From Candidatus Sulfotelmatobacter sp. (lineage in GTDB: Bacteria; Vulcanimicrobiota; Vulcanimicrobiia; Vulcanimicrobiales; Vulcanimicrobiaceae), in NCBI GenBank assembly GCA_035504415.1, contig DATJRY010000013.1:124001-188000 (forward strand): a stretch of 64,000 nt of DNA, written 5' to 3'. The notes beneath the pieces are model-generated. The model was not told where the DNA came from and ran no database searches. It saw only the letters and a program-made list of their open reading frames with translations. The translations under genes were made by a program, and so were the position numbers. How positions within the stretch are numbered: the stretch's first letter is position 1; each line of letters starts with the position of its first letter. Shown one piece after another: positions 26,463-34,462 of the stretch.

Positions 26463-27082
26463 CCCCAGCGCGCGACGAGCGCGCGGGCCGCGGCTGCCGG
26501 ATCCGCGACCGTCAGCGCCGAGAGGACGGCGGCCATGGCTGCGCCGGTCTCGCGTGCGCGCTCGATCGTCGCCGGCCCGATGCCGCCGATCGCCGCGCAC
26601 GGCACCGGACTGGCGGCCACCACGGCACGCGTCCCCGAGATCCCGATCGGCAGCCCGGCGTCGTGCTTCGAGCCGGTCGCGAACACCGGCCCGACGCCGA
26701 CGTAGTCGATCAGCGCCGGATCGACCCGCGCCGCTTCTTGCGGCGTGCCGCACGAGAGCCCGATGATCTGGCGCGGCCCCAGCGCCGTGCGCAGCTCGGC
26801 CAGATCGTATTGCGCCGCGTCTTCCTGACCCAGGTGAACGCCGTCGGCCAACCGCGCCAGCCCGACGTCGTCGTTGAGGATCGCGATGCCGCCCGCCGCG
26901 CGCACCCGATCGACCAGTGCGACCAGGGTCGTGCCGTCGATGCCGTCCTTGGCGCGGATCTGGATCAGCCGGATGCCGCCGCGCAACAGCGCTTCGATGA
27001 ACGCGATCGGCTCGGCCGACGCCGGATCGACCAGCGCGTAGATGCCGTGCAGACGGGCGCGTAGCGCGTGCCGATGGTCCAT
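26459..27082 (-). CDS. thiE: Thiamine-phosphate synthase
   Basis: Joins HMP-PP and thiazole phosphate. It shows the TIM-barrel motifs IQIRAKD, LNDDVGLARLADGVHLGQED, GLSCGTPQEA, DYVGVGPVFATGSK and AIGGI. The 207-residue length is normal. It starts 1 nt after the stop of the secreted-protein gene and overlaps thiD. Thiazole-branch genes (thiG, thiS, thiH) are not in the window. Confidence 0.93.
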   Translation of the reverse strand: MDHRHALRARLHGIYALVDPASAEPIAFIEALLRGGIRLIQIRAKDGIDGTTLVALVDRVRAAGGIAILNDDVGLARLADGVHLGQEDAAQYDLAELRTALGPRQIIGLSCGTPQEAARVDPALIDYVGVGPVFATGSKHDAGLPIGISGTRAVVAASPVPCAAIGGIGPATIERARETGAAMAAVLSALTVADPAAAARALVARWG

Positions 27083-27083
27083 C

Positions 27084-27905
27084 TCAGTGCGGCCGCGCGA
27101 TCGCCACCGTCAGCGCGAACGGCGCGTCGGCGCCTGCGCGCAGCGCCGGCGCCAACGTGAGCTGCCAGGCGCGCAACGGTTCGGCGAAACGGGGCGCGGT
27201 GAACGCCATGGAGCCGGTGTAGCGCGCGCGGGGCGCCAGCGGCACGCCTTCGAACAGCTGGTGATCGGTCACGGTCCAATCGCGGTTCGCCAACGGATGG
27301 TAGATGCCGCCGCGATCGTCCCGCAGCACGCTGCGCCCGTACGGCAACAGCGTGACGAAGCCGCTGCCGCGGTTGACGAACGTCAGCACGACGTCGACGC
27401 GATCGGGGTAGAAGTCGAGCTTCTTGACCGCCACTTGCACGCCGTCCTCGCCGGCGCGCGCGTCGGTCGCGTAGGCGCGATACGGTTTGCCGGGATCGTC
27501 GATCCGCGCGACGCCGCGGTCCTGCGTCGCGCCCAACGGAACGGTCACCTCGGCCTCGCGGCGCGCATCGCTGGCGTGATCGAGAAACGCGACGCGCTCG
27601 CGCACGAAATACACGCGCGCATGGGCGTTGCCGCGGGCGCCGAGCAGCTGCGCCCGCTCGAGCCGGAACGCATCGGCGAGGTAGACGCTGCGATATGCGC
27701 TCGCCGCGCCGAAGTACGCGCGCTCGCGATCGTCGAGCAGCGCGAAGGCGGCACCGTAGCGCTGCGCGCGCAGCGCGCCCAGGTACCGCCGCACGGTCGC
27801 GGTCATCGCGTCGCGCGGAGCGGGCACGTACGCCGGCAACGGCGCGGCGGCCAGCGTCACGAGCGCGAGCAGCGCGCTCGTCGCACGCGCCGCCCGCCCC
27901 GTCAC
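27084..27905 (-). CDS. Secreted protein of unknown function
   Basis: 273 residues with a signal peptide (ATSALLALVTLAAAPLPA, cleavage expected near residue 25). The following helical region (VRRYLGALRAQRYGAAFALL) resembles NTF2-like or DUF4878-type domains. The second half is beta-rich (VAVKKLDFYPDRVDVVLTFVNRGSG) and looks like a DUF4352/immunoglobulin-like fold. No catalytic motif was seen. The GTG start overlaps the parB stop (GTGA) and thiE follows after 1 nt, so it is in the par-thi operon. Confidence 0.75.
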   Translation of the reverse strand: MTGRAARATSALLALVTLAAAPLPAYVPAPRDAMTATVRRYLGALRAQRYGAAFALLDDRERAYFGAASAYRSVYLADAFRLERAQLLGARGNAHARVYFVRERVAFLDHASDARREAEVTVPLGATQDRGVARIDDPGKPYRAYATDARAGEDGVQVAVKKLDFYPDRVDVVLTFVNRGSGFVTLLPYGRSVLRDDRGGIYHPLANRDWTVTDHQLFEGVPLAPRARYTGSMAFTAPRFAEPLRAWQLTLAPALRAGADAPFALTVAIARPH

Positions 27906-28771
27906 GCCTCGCCCAACAGCAGGTCGACGATGCGCAGCAAGTCGTCGGCGTCGGCGTACCGCAGCTCGATCGTGCCGCCGCGCTCCTGCGTGAGCAGCCG
28001 TACCTGGGTCGCGTACTTGTAGCGCAAGCGTTCGACCACGTTTTCGGCGTCGGCGTCACGCGGCGCCGCGGGCTTGGTGCTCGGCCGCGCGCGCGCCGGC
28101 GCGTCCTGCTGCGCCAGCCGCTCGAGCGCGCGCACCGAGAGCTCGTCCGCGACGGCGCGGCGCGCGACGCCTTCGCGCCGTTCGGCCGGCAGCGCGAGAA
28201 TCGCGCGCGCGTGCCCGGCGCTCAGTTTGCGTTCGCGCACTAGCGCCTTCACGCTGTCGGGCAGCGAGAGCAGCCGCAGCGCGTTGGCGATCGCGGGCCG
28301 GCTGCGGCCCATCCGCTGCGCGACCTGCTCTTGGGTGAAGTCGTGCGCTTCCATCAGGTGCGCGAAGCCCATCGCCTCCTCGAGCGGATCGAGGTTCTCG
28401 CGCTGCAGGTTCTCGATGATCGCGACCTCGAGCGACTCGCGGTCGTCGGCGGCGCGCACCAAGGCGGGGACCGTCTCCAAGCCGGCGGCCTGCGCGGCGC
28501 GCCAGCGGCGCTCGCCGGCGATCAGCTCGTAACCCTCGCCGTGCACGCGCACGATGAGCGGGACCAGCACGCCGAAGGTCGCGATCGAGTCGCGCAGCTC
28601 GGCCAGGGCGCCGGGGTCGAACGTCTGGCGCGGCTGGCGCGGGTTGGGGCGGATCTTGGCGACGGGGATCTGCGGTAGGTCGCGCTTGGGCGCCGCGGCG
28701 GTGACGTCGGCCGTCCCGCCCTCGCCCAGCAGCGCGCCCAACCCGCGACCCAGCCCGCGGCGAGCGGTCAC
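27902..28771 (-). CDS. parB: Chromosome partitioning protein ParB
   Basis: parS-binding CTPase clamp. Conserved GRGLGALLG at the N-terminus, then IRPNPRQPR, the CTP-binding GERRWRAAQ, ENLQRENLDPLEEA and a helix-turn-helix region (EQVAQRMGRSRPAIANALRLL). The C-terminal dimerisation domain is present. 289 residues. The GTG overlaps the parA stop by 4 nt. Candidate parS sites lie just upstream of cca at 31031-31083. Confidence 0.96.
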   Translation of the reverse strand: MTARRGLGRGLGALLGEGGTADVTAAAPKRDLPQIPVAKIRPNPRQPRQTFDPGALAELRDSIATFGVLVPLIVRVHGEGYELIAGERRWRAAQAAGLETVPALVRAADDRESLEVAIIENLQRENLDPLEEAMGFAHLMEAHDFTQEQVAQRMGRSRPAIANALRLLSLPDSVKALVRERKLSAGHARAILALPAERREGVARRAVADELSVRALERLAQQDAPARARPSTKPAAPRDADAENVVERLRYKYATQVRLLTQERGGTIELRYADADDLLRIVDLLLGEA

Positions 28772-29580
28772 TCCGCGTCCCCGCCGACCGGGACGTCGCG
28801 GCCCGGGGTGGCCAGCTCGCGCGCCAACGCGAGGTACGCCTGCGCGCCCCGGCTCTTGACGTCGAACAGGATCGCCGGCTTGCCGTACGAGGGCGCCTCC
28901 GAGAGGCGGATGTTGCGCGGGATTTGGGTCTGGAAGACGCGGTCGGGGAAGTAGCGGTTGACCTCCTCGAGCACTTCGGTCGCCAGCTTGGTGCGGCCGT
29001 CGAACATCGTGATGAGCACGCCGCTGATGATCAGGTCGGGGTTGAGGCCTTCCTTCACCCGGCGCACGATCGCGATCAGCTGGCTGAGCCCTTCGAGCGC
29101 GTAGTACTCGGCTTGAACCGGGATGATGACCTCACTGGCCGCCGTCAGCGCGTTGACCGTCAGCAGCCCGAGCGAGGGCGGGCAGTCGATCAGGACGACG
29201 TCGTAGGTAGAGAGCACGGTTTCGAGCGCGGCCTTGAGGCGGGTCTCGCGTTGCTGCGTGGCGACCAGCTCGATCTCGGCGCCGGCCAGATTGAGCGTCG
29301 CGGGGACGATGCCGAGGTTCTCGATCTCGGTCGGATGCACGACCTCGGTGATCGCAGCGTGCTGTAACAGCACGCTGTACACGTCGCGCTCGACCGCCCG
29401 CTTGTCGACACCGAATCCCGTCGTGGTATTGCCCTGCGGGTCGATGTCGACGACGAGGACCCGGCGCCCCATCAGCGCCAGCGACGCACCGAGATTGACG
29501 GCGGTGGTCGATTTGCCGACCCCGCCTTTTTGGTTGACGATCGCGATGACGCGCGCCGTCGTGGGAACTACCGCGGACAA
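28768..29580 (-). CDS. parA: Chromosome partitioning ATPase ParA (Soj)
   Basis: Deviant-Walker ATPase that moves ParB-parS complexes. NQKGGVGKSTTAVNLG contains the signature lysine; VDIDPQGN, LIDCPPSLGLLT and VQAEYYALEG are also present. 270 residues, lacking the N-terminal helix-turn-helix of plasmid ParA, so chromosomal type. A TTG at 29580 is the most likely start, 9 nt after the cca stop. Confidence 0.95.
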   Translation of the reverse strand: MSAVVPTTARVIAIVNQKGGVGKSTTAVNLGASLALMGRRVLVVDIDPQGNTTTGFGVDKRAVERDVYSVLLQHAAITEVVHPTEIENLGIVPATLNLAGAEIELVATQQRETRLKAALETVLSTYDVVLIDCPPSLGLLTVNALTAASEVIIPVQAEYYALEGLSQLIAIVRRVKEGLNPDLIISGVLITMFDGRTKLATEVLEEVNRYFPDRVFQTQIPRNIRLSEAPSYGKPAILFDVKSRGAQAYLALARELATPGRDVPVGGDAE

Positions 29581-29589
29581 CGAACCGAC

Positions 29590-30996
29590 CTATCCGGATA
29601 CCGAGAAGCGTTCGTCGGCATAGTGCGACGCGCGCTCGGCGAGCAGGCCCGCCTCGTTCCGAGACGGGTCATCGGTGACCTCCTCGAAAAGCGCGCGCAG
29701 CACCTCTCCCACCCGCGGGTCGCCGCGGAACCCCGGCGGCGCCAGCCCTTTGCGTACGAACAAGTCGATCACGTCGCTCCCCGAGATCGCCAGATCCGCG
29801 ATCTGCAGCGGTGGCCGCTCGGCGATGACGGCCCCGATGCGAGCCTCGAAGCGCTCGTTGTCGTCCTCGCGCTTGGGCATCCCCGAGCCGGCGATGTCGG
29901 CCCAGCGTAGCGCGAACAGGCGCCCGAGGTGCTCGATCCCGATGCGCCGGATGAAGCGCCGCAGCGTCCGGTCGACGGCGTCCGGATCGGCGGCGTACAT
30001 GTGCTGCCGCACCAGGTGCGCGACGGTGTCGATCGTGTCGTTCGGCAAGCGCAGGCGCGCCAGCATCGGCCGGACCAGGTCCGCGCCGATGTGCTCGTGG
30101 CGGTAGAAGGTGTTCCCGCGCCCATCGGGGCGCGGCGCGGCGGCCCGCGGCTTGCCCACGTCGTGCAGCAGCGCCGCGAGCCGCAGCGTCAGATCGCCCG
30201 GCGGAGCCGCGTCCAGGGTGGCCAGGTTGTGGCGGTAGACGTCGTAGGCGTGCCACTCGTTCTGGTCGACCCCGACGCCCTCGAGCAGCTCCGGCCACAG
30301 GCGCCCCAGGAGCCCCGTCGTGCGCAGGATCTCTAGGCCGACCGACGGGCGCGGAGCGGTCATCAGCTTGGCGATCTCCTCGCCGATGCGCTCGGCGGAG
30401 ACCGTGTCGAGGAGCGCCGCCGCGGCACCGATCGCCGCCTCCGTGCGCGGCGTGAGGACATACCCGAAGCGGGCCGCGAACTGCGCGGCGCGCAGCATCC
30501 GCAACGGGTCCTCGACGAAGGCCGCCTCCTCGACGATGTCGATCCGGCCGGCTCGGATGTCCTCGATCCCGCCGTAGGGGTCGATCCGGGCGTCGTCCGA
30601 CAGCCGCCGGGCGATCATGTTCATGCGGAAGTCGCGACGACGCAGGTCGTCCTCGAGCGGAATCTCCGGGCCCGCCTCGACCGCGAAGTCGGTGTGCCCG
30701 GGACCGGTCGACCGCTCCCGGCGCGGCAGCGCCACATCGGCCTCGCCGGCGGAGTGCCGGAACTTGAGGACCGAGAACGAGGCCCCGACGACGTCGACCC
30801 TGCCGACCGAGCGCAGGCGCTCCAACAGCTCGTCGAGCGAGAGGCCGGTGACGACGTAGTCGAGGTCCTTCGGCGGCCGCTCGACCCCGTCGAGCTGCGC
30901 GCGCAGCTCGTCGCGCACGCGACCGCCGACCGCGTAGACGGCGTCGGCGGGCAGCACGGAGACCAAGACGTCGTCGATCGGATGGCGCACGGGCAC
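29590..30996 (-). CDS. cca: CCA tRNA nucleotidyltransferase with HD domain
   Basis: Adds or repairs the 3' CCA of tRNA. Class II nucleotidyltransferase head with GGRVRDEL and DLDYVV (metal-binding DxD), then RRRDFRMNMIA, DPYGGIEDI and EDPLRMLRAAQFAARF. A central HD domain has LLHDVGKP and RHEHIGA. Length 468 from the GTG at 30996. A TACAAT box only 5 nt upstream makes the upstream in-frame ATG at 31038 unlikely; GTG 30990 is another candidate. The gene splits the usual rsmG-parA adjacency. Confidence 0.92.
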   Translation of the reverse strand: MPVRHPIDDVLVSVLPADAVYAVGGRVRDELRAQLDGVERPPKDLDYVVTGLSLDELLERLRSVGRVDVVGASFSVLKFRHSAGEADVALPRRERSTGPGHTDFAVEAGPEIPLEDDLRRRDFRMNMIARRLSDDARIDPYGGIEDIRAGRIDIVEEAAFVEDPLRMLRAAQFAARFGYVLTPRTEAAIGAAAALLDTVSAERIGEEIAKLMTAPRPSVGLEILRTTGLLGRLWPELLEGVGVDQNEWHAYDVYRHNLATLDAAPPGDLTLRLAALLHDVGKPRAAAPRPDGRGNTFYRHEHIGADLVRPMLARLRLPNDTIDTVAHLVRQHMYAADPDAVDRTLRRFIRRIGIEHLGRLFALRWADIAGSGMPKREDDNERFEARIGAVIAERPPLQIADLAISGSDVIDLFVRKGLAPPGFRGDPRVGEVLRALFEEVTDDPSRNEAGLLAERASHYADERFSVSG

Positions 30997-31001
30997 CGCC
31001 C

Positions 31002-31007
31002 ATTGTA
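31002..31007 (-). promoter_or_regulatory. -10 box TACAAT before cca
   Basis: TACAAT lies 5 nt before GTG 30996 and 11 nt before GTG 30990. Either gives a nearly leaderless transcript for cca-parA-parB. No good -35 was seen. Confidence 0.45.
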
Positions 31008-31030
31008 CCGCTCGTCGCCAACCGGGCGAA

Positions 31031-31046
31031 AGTTCCACGGGAAACT
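31031..31046. promoter_or_regulatory. Degenerate parS-like palindrome
   Basis: AGTTCCACGGGAAACT agrees with the parS consensus TGTTTCACGTGAAACA at 12 of 16 positions and keeps the GAAAC half. It is 37 bp from the better site at 31068. Confidence 0.4.
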
Positions 31047-31047
31047 T

Positions 31048-31072
31048 TGCTCTGTCCTACAGAGCTTTGTTT
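31048..31072 (+). terminator. Stem-loop with T-run between the two parS-like sites
   Basis: GCTCTGT-CCT-ACAGAGC followed by TTTGTTT on the plus strand. Both flanking genes are on the minus strand, where only AAAGTTT follows, so it may be structural rather than a terminator. Confidence 0.45.
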
Positions 31073-31083
31073 AACGTGAAACT
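31068..31083. promoter_or_regulatory. Probable parS site
   Basis: TGTTTAACGTGAAACT matches parS at 14 of 16 positions. It lies directly upstream of cca-parA-parB, where parS sites commonly cluster. ParB binding is inferred. Confidence 0.7.
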
Positions 31084-31091
31084 GCTGCTTG

Positions 31092-31400
31092 CTAGTGGAC
31101 TGCTTTGCGGGCGGAGGCGTGGGCCTCGTCGAGGGCCGCGACCGCGGCGGTGCGCACATCGTCGAGCGCGGTCTGCGCGGCGTGGAAGGCCGAGTCGACG
31201 GCGGCCTGGGCCGAGGCAAAGATGTGGTCGACCTGGGCCGCGCTCGGCGTCCCCGCCAGCGCGCCGCGCGTGCAGTCGAAGACCTGGTCGAGGGTGCCGC
31301 TGGTCGCCCCGAACACCCCAGCCACGGCCTCATGGGTCTCGCCGACGACCCCATCGAGCGCGACGGCGGCCGGAGCGGAAGGAGCTGGCGTCTGCGGCAT
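31092..31400 (-). CDS. Small alanine-rich helical protein
   Basis: A 102-residue protein with a Pro/Ala-rich start (MPQTPAPSAPAAV) followed by an amphipathic helical stretch (FASAQAAVDSAFHAAQTALD, VRTAAVAALDEAHASARKAV). It looks like phasin or apolipoprotein-type helices, but no family was recognised. AGGGGG precedes the ATG. It sits between rsmG and the parS-like sites in the origin cluster, an unusual place for a new gene. Confidence 0.6.
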   Translation of the reverse strand: MPQTPAPSAPAAVALDGVVGETHEAVAGVFGATSGTLDQVFDCTRGALAGTPSAAQVDHIFASAQAAVDSAFHAAQTALDDVRTAAVAALDEAHASARKAVH

Positions 31401-31441
31401 GCCCCCTGTACGCCGCTCGGGTTGCCGGTGTTTCGCGCCGT

Positions 31442-32131
31442 TCAGTCGAGGCAGAGCGGTCGCTTCGCGGGGACGCCGTTGCGGCGCGGGAAGCGCGGGC
31501 CGGTCGGCGCCCGCTTCTCGAGCACCAGCACCCGGCGCTCGCCGCCGAGGATCCGTTCCTCGACCAGCTCCGCGCCCAGCACCAGTGCCGCGTCGGCGAC
31601 GGCGTTGCGCTCGCGCGGTTCGAGGCTGCCGCGTTGCAACAGCGCGCGTCCGCCGATCGCGAGGAAGGGCACCGTCAGCTCCGCGACCGCCGGCGCGCTC
31701 GACACGGCCCGGGCCGTGGCGGTACGGAACACCTCGCGCAGGTCGGGCCAGCGGGCCGCTTCCTCGGCGCGTTCGGCCACCACCTCGCCGGTGAGACCGA
31801 GCGTGGCCAGGGCTTCCCGCAAGAACGCCGCTCGCTTGGCGATCGGCTCGATCAGCGTCATGCGCGCGCCGGTCGCAATCGCCAGCGGGATCCCGGGCAA
31901 CCCGTTCCCGGAACCGACGTCGACCAGCGGGCCGACGACGTCGCCGGCCAGCCTCAGCGCGTCGAGGATGTGCTCGGCGAAGGCGCTCCCCTCGCGCGCG
32001 CCGGTCAGGTTCATGCGCCGGCTCGCCGCCAGCACGAGCGCGGCGTAGACGGCCAGCCGCTCTGCCAGCCGGGGTTCGACACCGGCGACCGACAACGAGG
32101 CCAGCGCCGCCCCGTCCGGCAGCGGCGTCAT
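31442..32131 (-). CDS. rsmG: 16S rRNA (guanine-N7) methyltransferase RsmG
   Basis: Methylates G527 of 16S rRNA. It has MNLTG, VDVGSGNGLPGIPLA (SAM-binding motif I), LIEPIAKRAAFLRE (motif II) and TARAVSS. 229 residues. The ATG overlaps the mnmG stop by 4 nt, the standard gidA-gidB pair. Confidence 0.95.
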   Translation of the reverse strand: MTPLPDGAALASLSVAGVEPRLAERLAVYAALVLAASRRMNLTGAREGSAFAEHILDALRLAGDVVGPLVDVGSGNGLPGIPLAIATGARMTLIEPIAKRAAFLREALATLGLTGEVVAERAEEAARWPDLREVFRTATARAVSSAPAVAELTVPFLAIGGRALLQRGSLEPRERNAVADAALVLGAELVEERILGGERRVLVLEKRAPTGPRFPRRNGVPAKRPLCLD

Positions 32132-33987
32132 GCCGGGCTGGCGTGCCGGTGCAGGTGGACGCTGAGCAAGGCCAGGTCGGCCGGCGTGATCCCCGGGATG
32201 CGGCCGGCGGCGCCGAGCGTGCGCGGCCGGGTGCGGCTGAGCTTTTCGCGCCCTTCGCGCGAGAGCGCCCGGACCGCGCCGTAGTCGAGGTCGCCCGGAA
32301 CGACGACGGCCTCGTCGCGAGCGGCCCGCTCGATCGTCGCCTGCTGACGGCGCACGTAGCCGTCCATCTTGATCTCGATCGCGACCCGCTCGCCGATCGG
32401 CGGCGACAGCGGGGTCGGGAAGCGGTCGGCCACGTCCGGATAGTCGAGGTCCGGGCGCCGCAGCGCGTCGGCCAACGTGGCGCCGGGCAAAAGGGTTGTC
32501 CTGCCAATGGTGACGGTGCCCAGCCGGGTCGCCTCGGCGGCCTGCCGGCCCGTCACGATGGCGTCGCGGCGGGCGCGGAACGCCTCCCAGTCCGCCGCGT
32601 CGACCAAGCCGACCGCATGCGCGAGCGGCGTCAGGCGCTGGTCGGCGTTGTCGTGCCGCAGCACCACCCGGTGCTCCGCCCGCGAGGTCAGCATCCGGTA
32701 GGGCTCGTCGACCCCGCGGGTGACCAGGTCGTCGATCAGCACCCCCACGTACGAGGTCTCGCGGCCCAGCCGCAGCGGCGGGCGCCCGTGCGCGCGCAGG
32801 GCCGCGTTCGCGCCGGCGATCAGGCCCTGGGCCGCCGCCTCCTCGTAGCCGCTGGTCCCGTTGAGCTGGCCGCAGTGGAACAGGCCGGCGACGCGGCGTG
32901 TCTCGAGGCTCGGATCGAGCTCGGTCGGGCTGACGTAGTCGTACTCGACGGCATAACCGGCCCGCAGCATGACGACCTCGGCGAACCCCGGCAGCGTGCG
33001 CAGCAGCGCCAGCTGCACCTCAGCCGGGAGGGACGTCGAGAAGCCGCCGACATAGAAGGTCGGCTCGTCCCAGCCTTCGGGCTCGACGAAGACCTGGTGC
33101 GACGGATTGTGGGCGAACTTGACGACCTTGTCTTCGATCGAAGGGCAGTAGCGCGGTCCGATCCCGCGGATCAGATCGAGGCCGTAGAGCGGCGAGCGAT
33201 GCAAGTTCTCGCGCACCAACGCATGGGTGCGCTCGTTGGTGTCGACGATCCAGCACGGCAACTGCGGCCCGGCGAACGCCGCCGCGCTCCGGTGCGAGAA
33301 CGGCAGCGGCACCGCGCTGGGCGCCTGCACGCGCATCGCCTGCAGATCCAGCGTCGCGCGATCGACGCGCGGCGGCGTCCCGGTCTTGAGTCGCGCGAGC
33401 GGAAAGCCCAGCCGGGCCAATGCGCCGGAGAGCCCGAGCGCGGGCGCTTCGCCGAAACGGCCTTCGCTGCGGACCTCGTCGCCGCGGAACGTCTTGCCCC
33501 CCAGGAACGTCCCCGTCGCGAGCACGACGTTCGGCGCGCGCAGCGTGCGACCGTCGGCCAGTACGACGCCGCGCACCGCGCCGGCGACGACGTCGAGCTC
33601 TTCGGCCATCCCCGCCACCAGTTGGAGGTTCGGCTGCCGCTCGACCTCGGCCCGCGCCTCGCGCACGTACGCCGGCTTGTCGGCCAGCGCGCGCAGCGCA
33701 CGCACCGACGGTCCCTTCGATTCGTTGAGGAAGCGCGCGTGCAGCGAGACGCGATCGGTGATGCGCGCCATCGCCCCGCCGAGCGCGTCGATCTCGCGCA
33801 CCAGCTGCCCCTTGGCGCTGCCGCCGATCGACGGGTTGCAGGCCAGCGTGCACACGCGCGCCGGGTCGCCGGTCACCAGCAGCGTCGGCGCGCCCAGGCG
33901 TGCGGCAGCCAGGGCGGCTTCGAGGCCGGCATGGCCGCCGCCGACCACGATCACTGCGGCGTCGGCGCCGTCCGGTCGTTTCGTCAC
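32128..33987 (-). CDS. mnmG: tRNA uridine 5-carboxymethylaminomethyl modification enzyme MnmG
   Basis: FAD-dependent partner of MnmE in wobble-uridine modification. FAD motif VIVVGGGHAGLEAALAAAR at the N-terminus; NPSIGGSAKGQLVREIDALGG, GTFLGGKTFRG and TGTPPRVD follow, and the C-terminus matches the family (GIPGITPADLALL). The GTG at 33987 gives 619 residues. A longer start at 34014 is in frame, but a TACGAT box lies exactly 9 nt before 33987, inside that extension, so the shorter start is preferred. Confidence 0.95.
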   Translation of the reverse strand: MTKRPDGADAAVIVVGGGHAGLEAALAAARLGAPTLLVTGDPARVCTLACNPSIGGSAKGQLVREIDALGGAMARITDRVSLHARFLNESKGPSVRALRALADKPAYVREARAEVERQPNLQLVAGMAEELDVVAGAVRGVVLADGRTLRAPNVVLATGTFLGGKTFRGDEVRSEGRFGEAPALGLSGALARLGFPLARLKTGTPPRVDRATLDLQAMRVQAPSAVPLPFSHRSAAAFAGPQLPCWIVDTNERTHALVRENLHRSPLYGLDLIRGIGPRYCPSIEDKVVKFAHNPSHQVFVEPEGWDEPTFYVGGFSTSLPAEVQLALLRTLPGFAEVVMLRAGYAVEYDYVSPTELDPSLETRRVAGLFHCGQLNGTSGYEEAAAQGLIAGANAALRAHGRPPLRLGRETSYVGVLIDDLVTRGVDEPYRMLTSRAEHRVVLRHDNADQRLTPLAHAVGLVDAADWEAFRARRDAIVTGRQAAEATRLGTVTIGRTTLLPGATLADALRRPDLDYPDVADRFPTPLSPPIGERVAIEIKMDGYVRRQQATIERAARDEAVVVPGDLDYGAVRALSREGREKLSRTRPRTLGAAGRIPGITPADLALLSVHLHRHASPA

Positions 33988-33996
33988 GCGCGCATC

Positions 33997-34002
33997 ATCG
34001 TA
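33997..34002 (-). promoter_or_regulatory. -10 box TACGAT, 9 nt before mnmG start
   Basis: TACGAT-GATGCGCGC-GTG on the minus strand is nearly the same arrangement as at the dehydrogenase gene (TATGAT-GATGGCGCC-ATG). It implies a leaderless mnmG mRNA. Confidence 0.6.
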
Positions 34003-34066
34003 GCATGCGTTCACAACCGGCGCCCGCGCGAGTTAGTCCGACCTGGCCGACGGGCAACTCGGGACG

Positions 34067-34462
34067 GTGGAGGAGCGCTGGCGCCTCGAGGCGAGGCTCG
34101 ACGAGGTCGCAATCGCACGGCGCGGCGTGCGCAAGGCGCTCACCTGCGCCGGCGTCGACGCCGACTTGGTCGCGCTCGGCGAGCTCGCGACCGGGGAGCT
34201 GGTCGCGAACGCGATGGAGCACGGCCGGGGCTCGACCGTCGACGTCGCGCTGCGCACCTGCCCGGAGTCGGTCGTCCTCGCCGTCACCAACGAGGGCGCC
34301 GCGTTCGAACGAAGCTTCCCGACGGCCGCCTTTCTGCAGGACGCCGAGCGCGGACGCGGCCTCGCCTTGCTGGCCGCGTTCGGGTGCGACCTGTTGATCG
34401 CGTGCACGCCGCCGCGGCACTGCACCGTCACCGCGCGGATCCCACTGCACGCGGCGCGCTAG
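34067..34462 (+). CDS. RsbW-like anti-sigma-factor ATPase domain protein
   Basis: 131 residues with a stand-alone GHKL/HATPase fold: N-box ELVANAMEHG, VTNEG (G1-like) and ERGRGLALLAAFGCD (G2 region). Such proteins phosphorylate anti-anti-sigma factors or bind sigma factors; no sigma factor or STAS antagonist lies in the window, so the partner is unknown. The start is GTG 34067. Divergent from mnmG, and its stop shares a CTAG with the convergent ada stop. Confidence 0.82.
   Translation: MEERWRLEARLDEVAIARRGVRKALTCAGVDADLVALGELATGELVANAMEHGRGSTVDVALRTCPESVVLAVTNEGAAFERSFPTAAFLQDAERGRGLALLAAFGCDLLIACTPPRHCTVTARIPLHAAR

Noticed and set aside
27070-27110. Possible TPP riboswitch before thiE
   Set aside because: Only 1 nt separates thiE from the upstream gene and no conserved THI-box bases were found.
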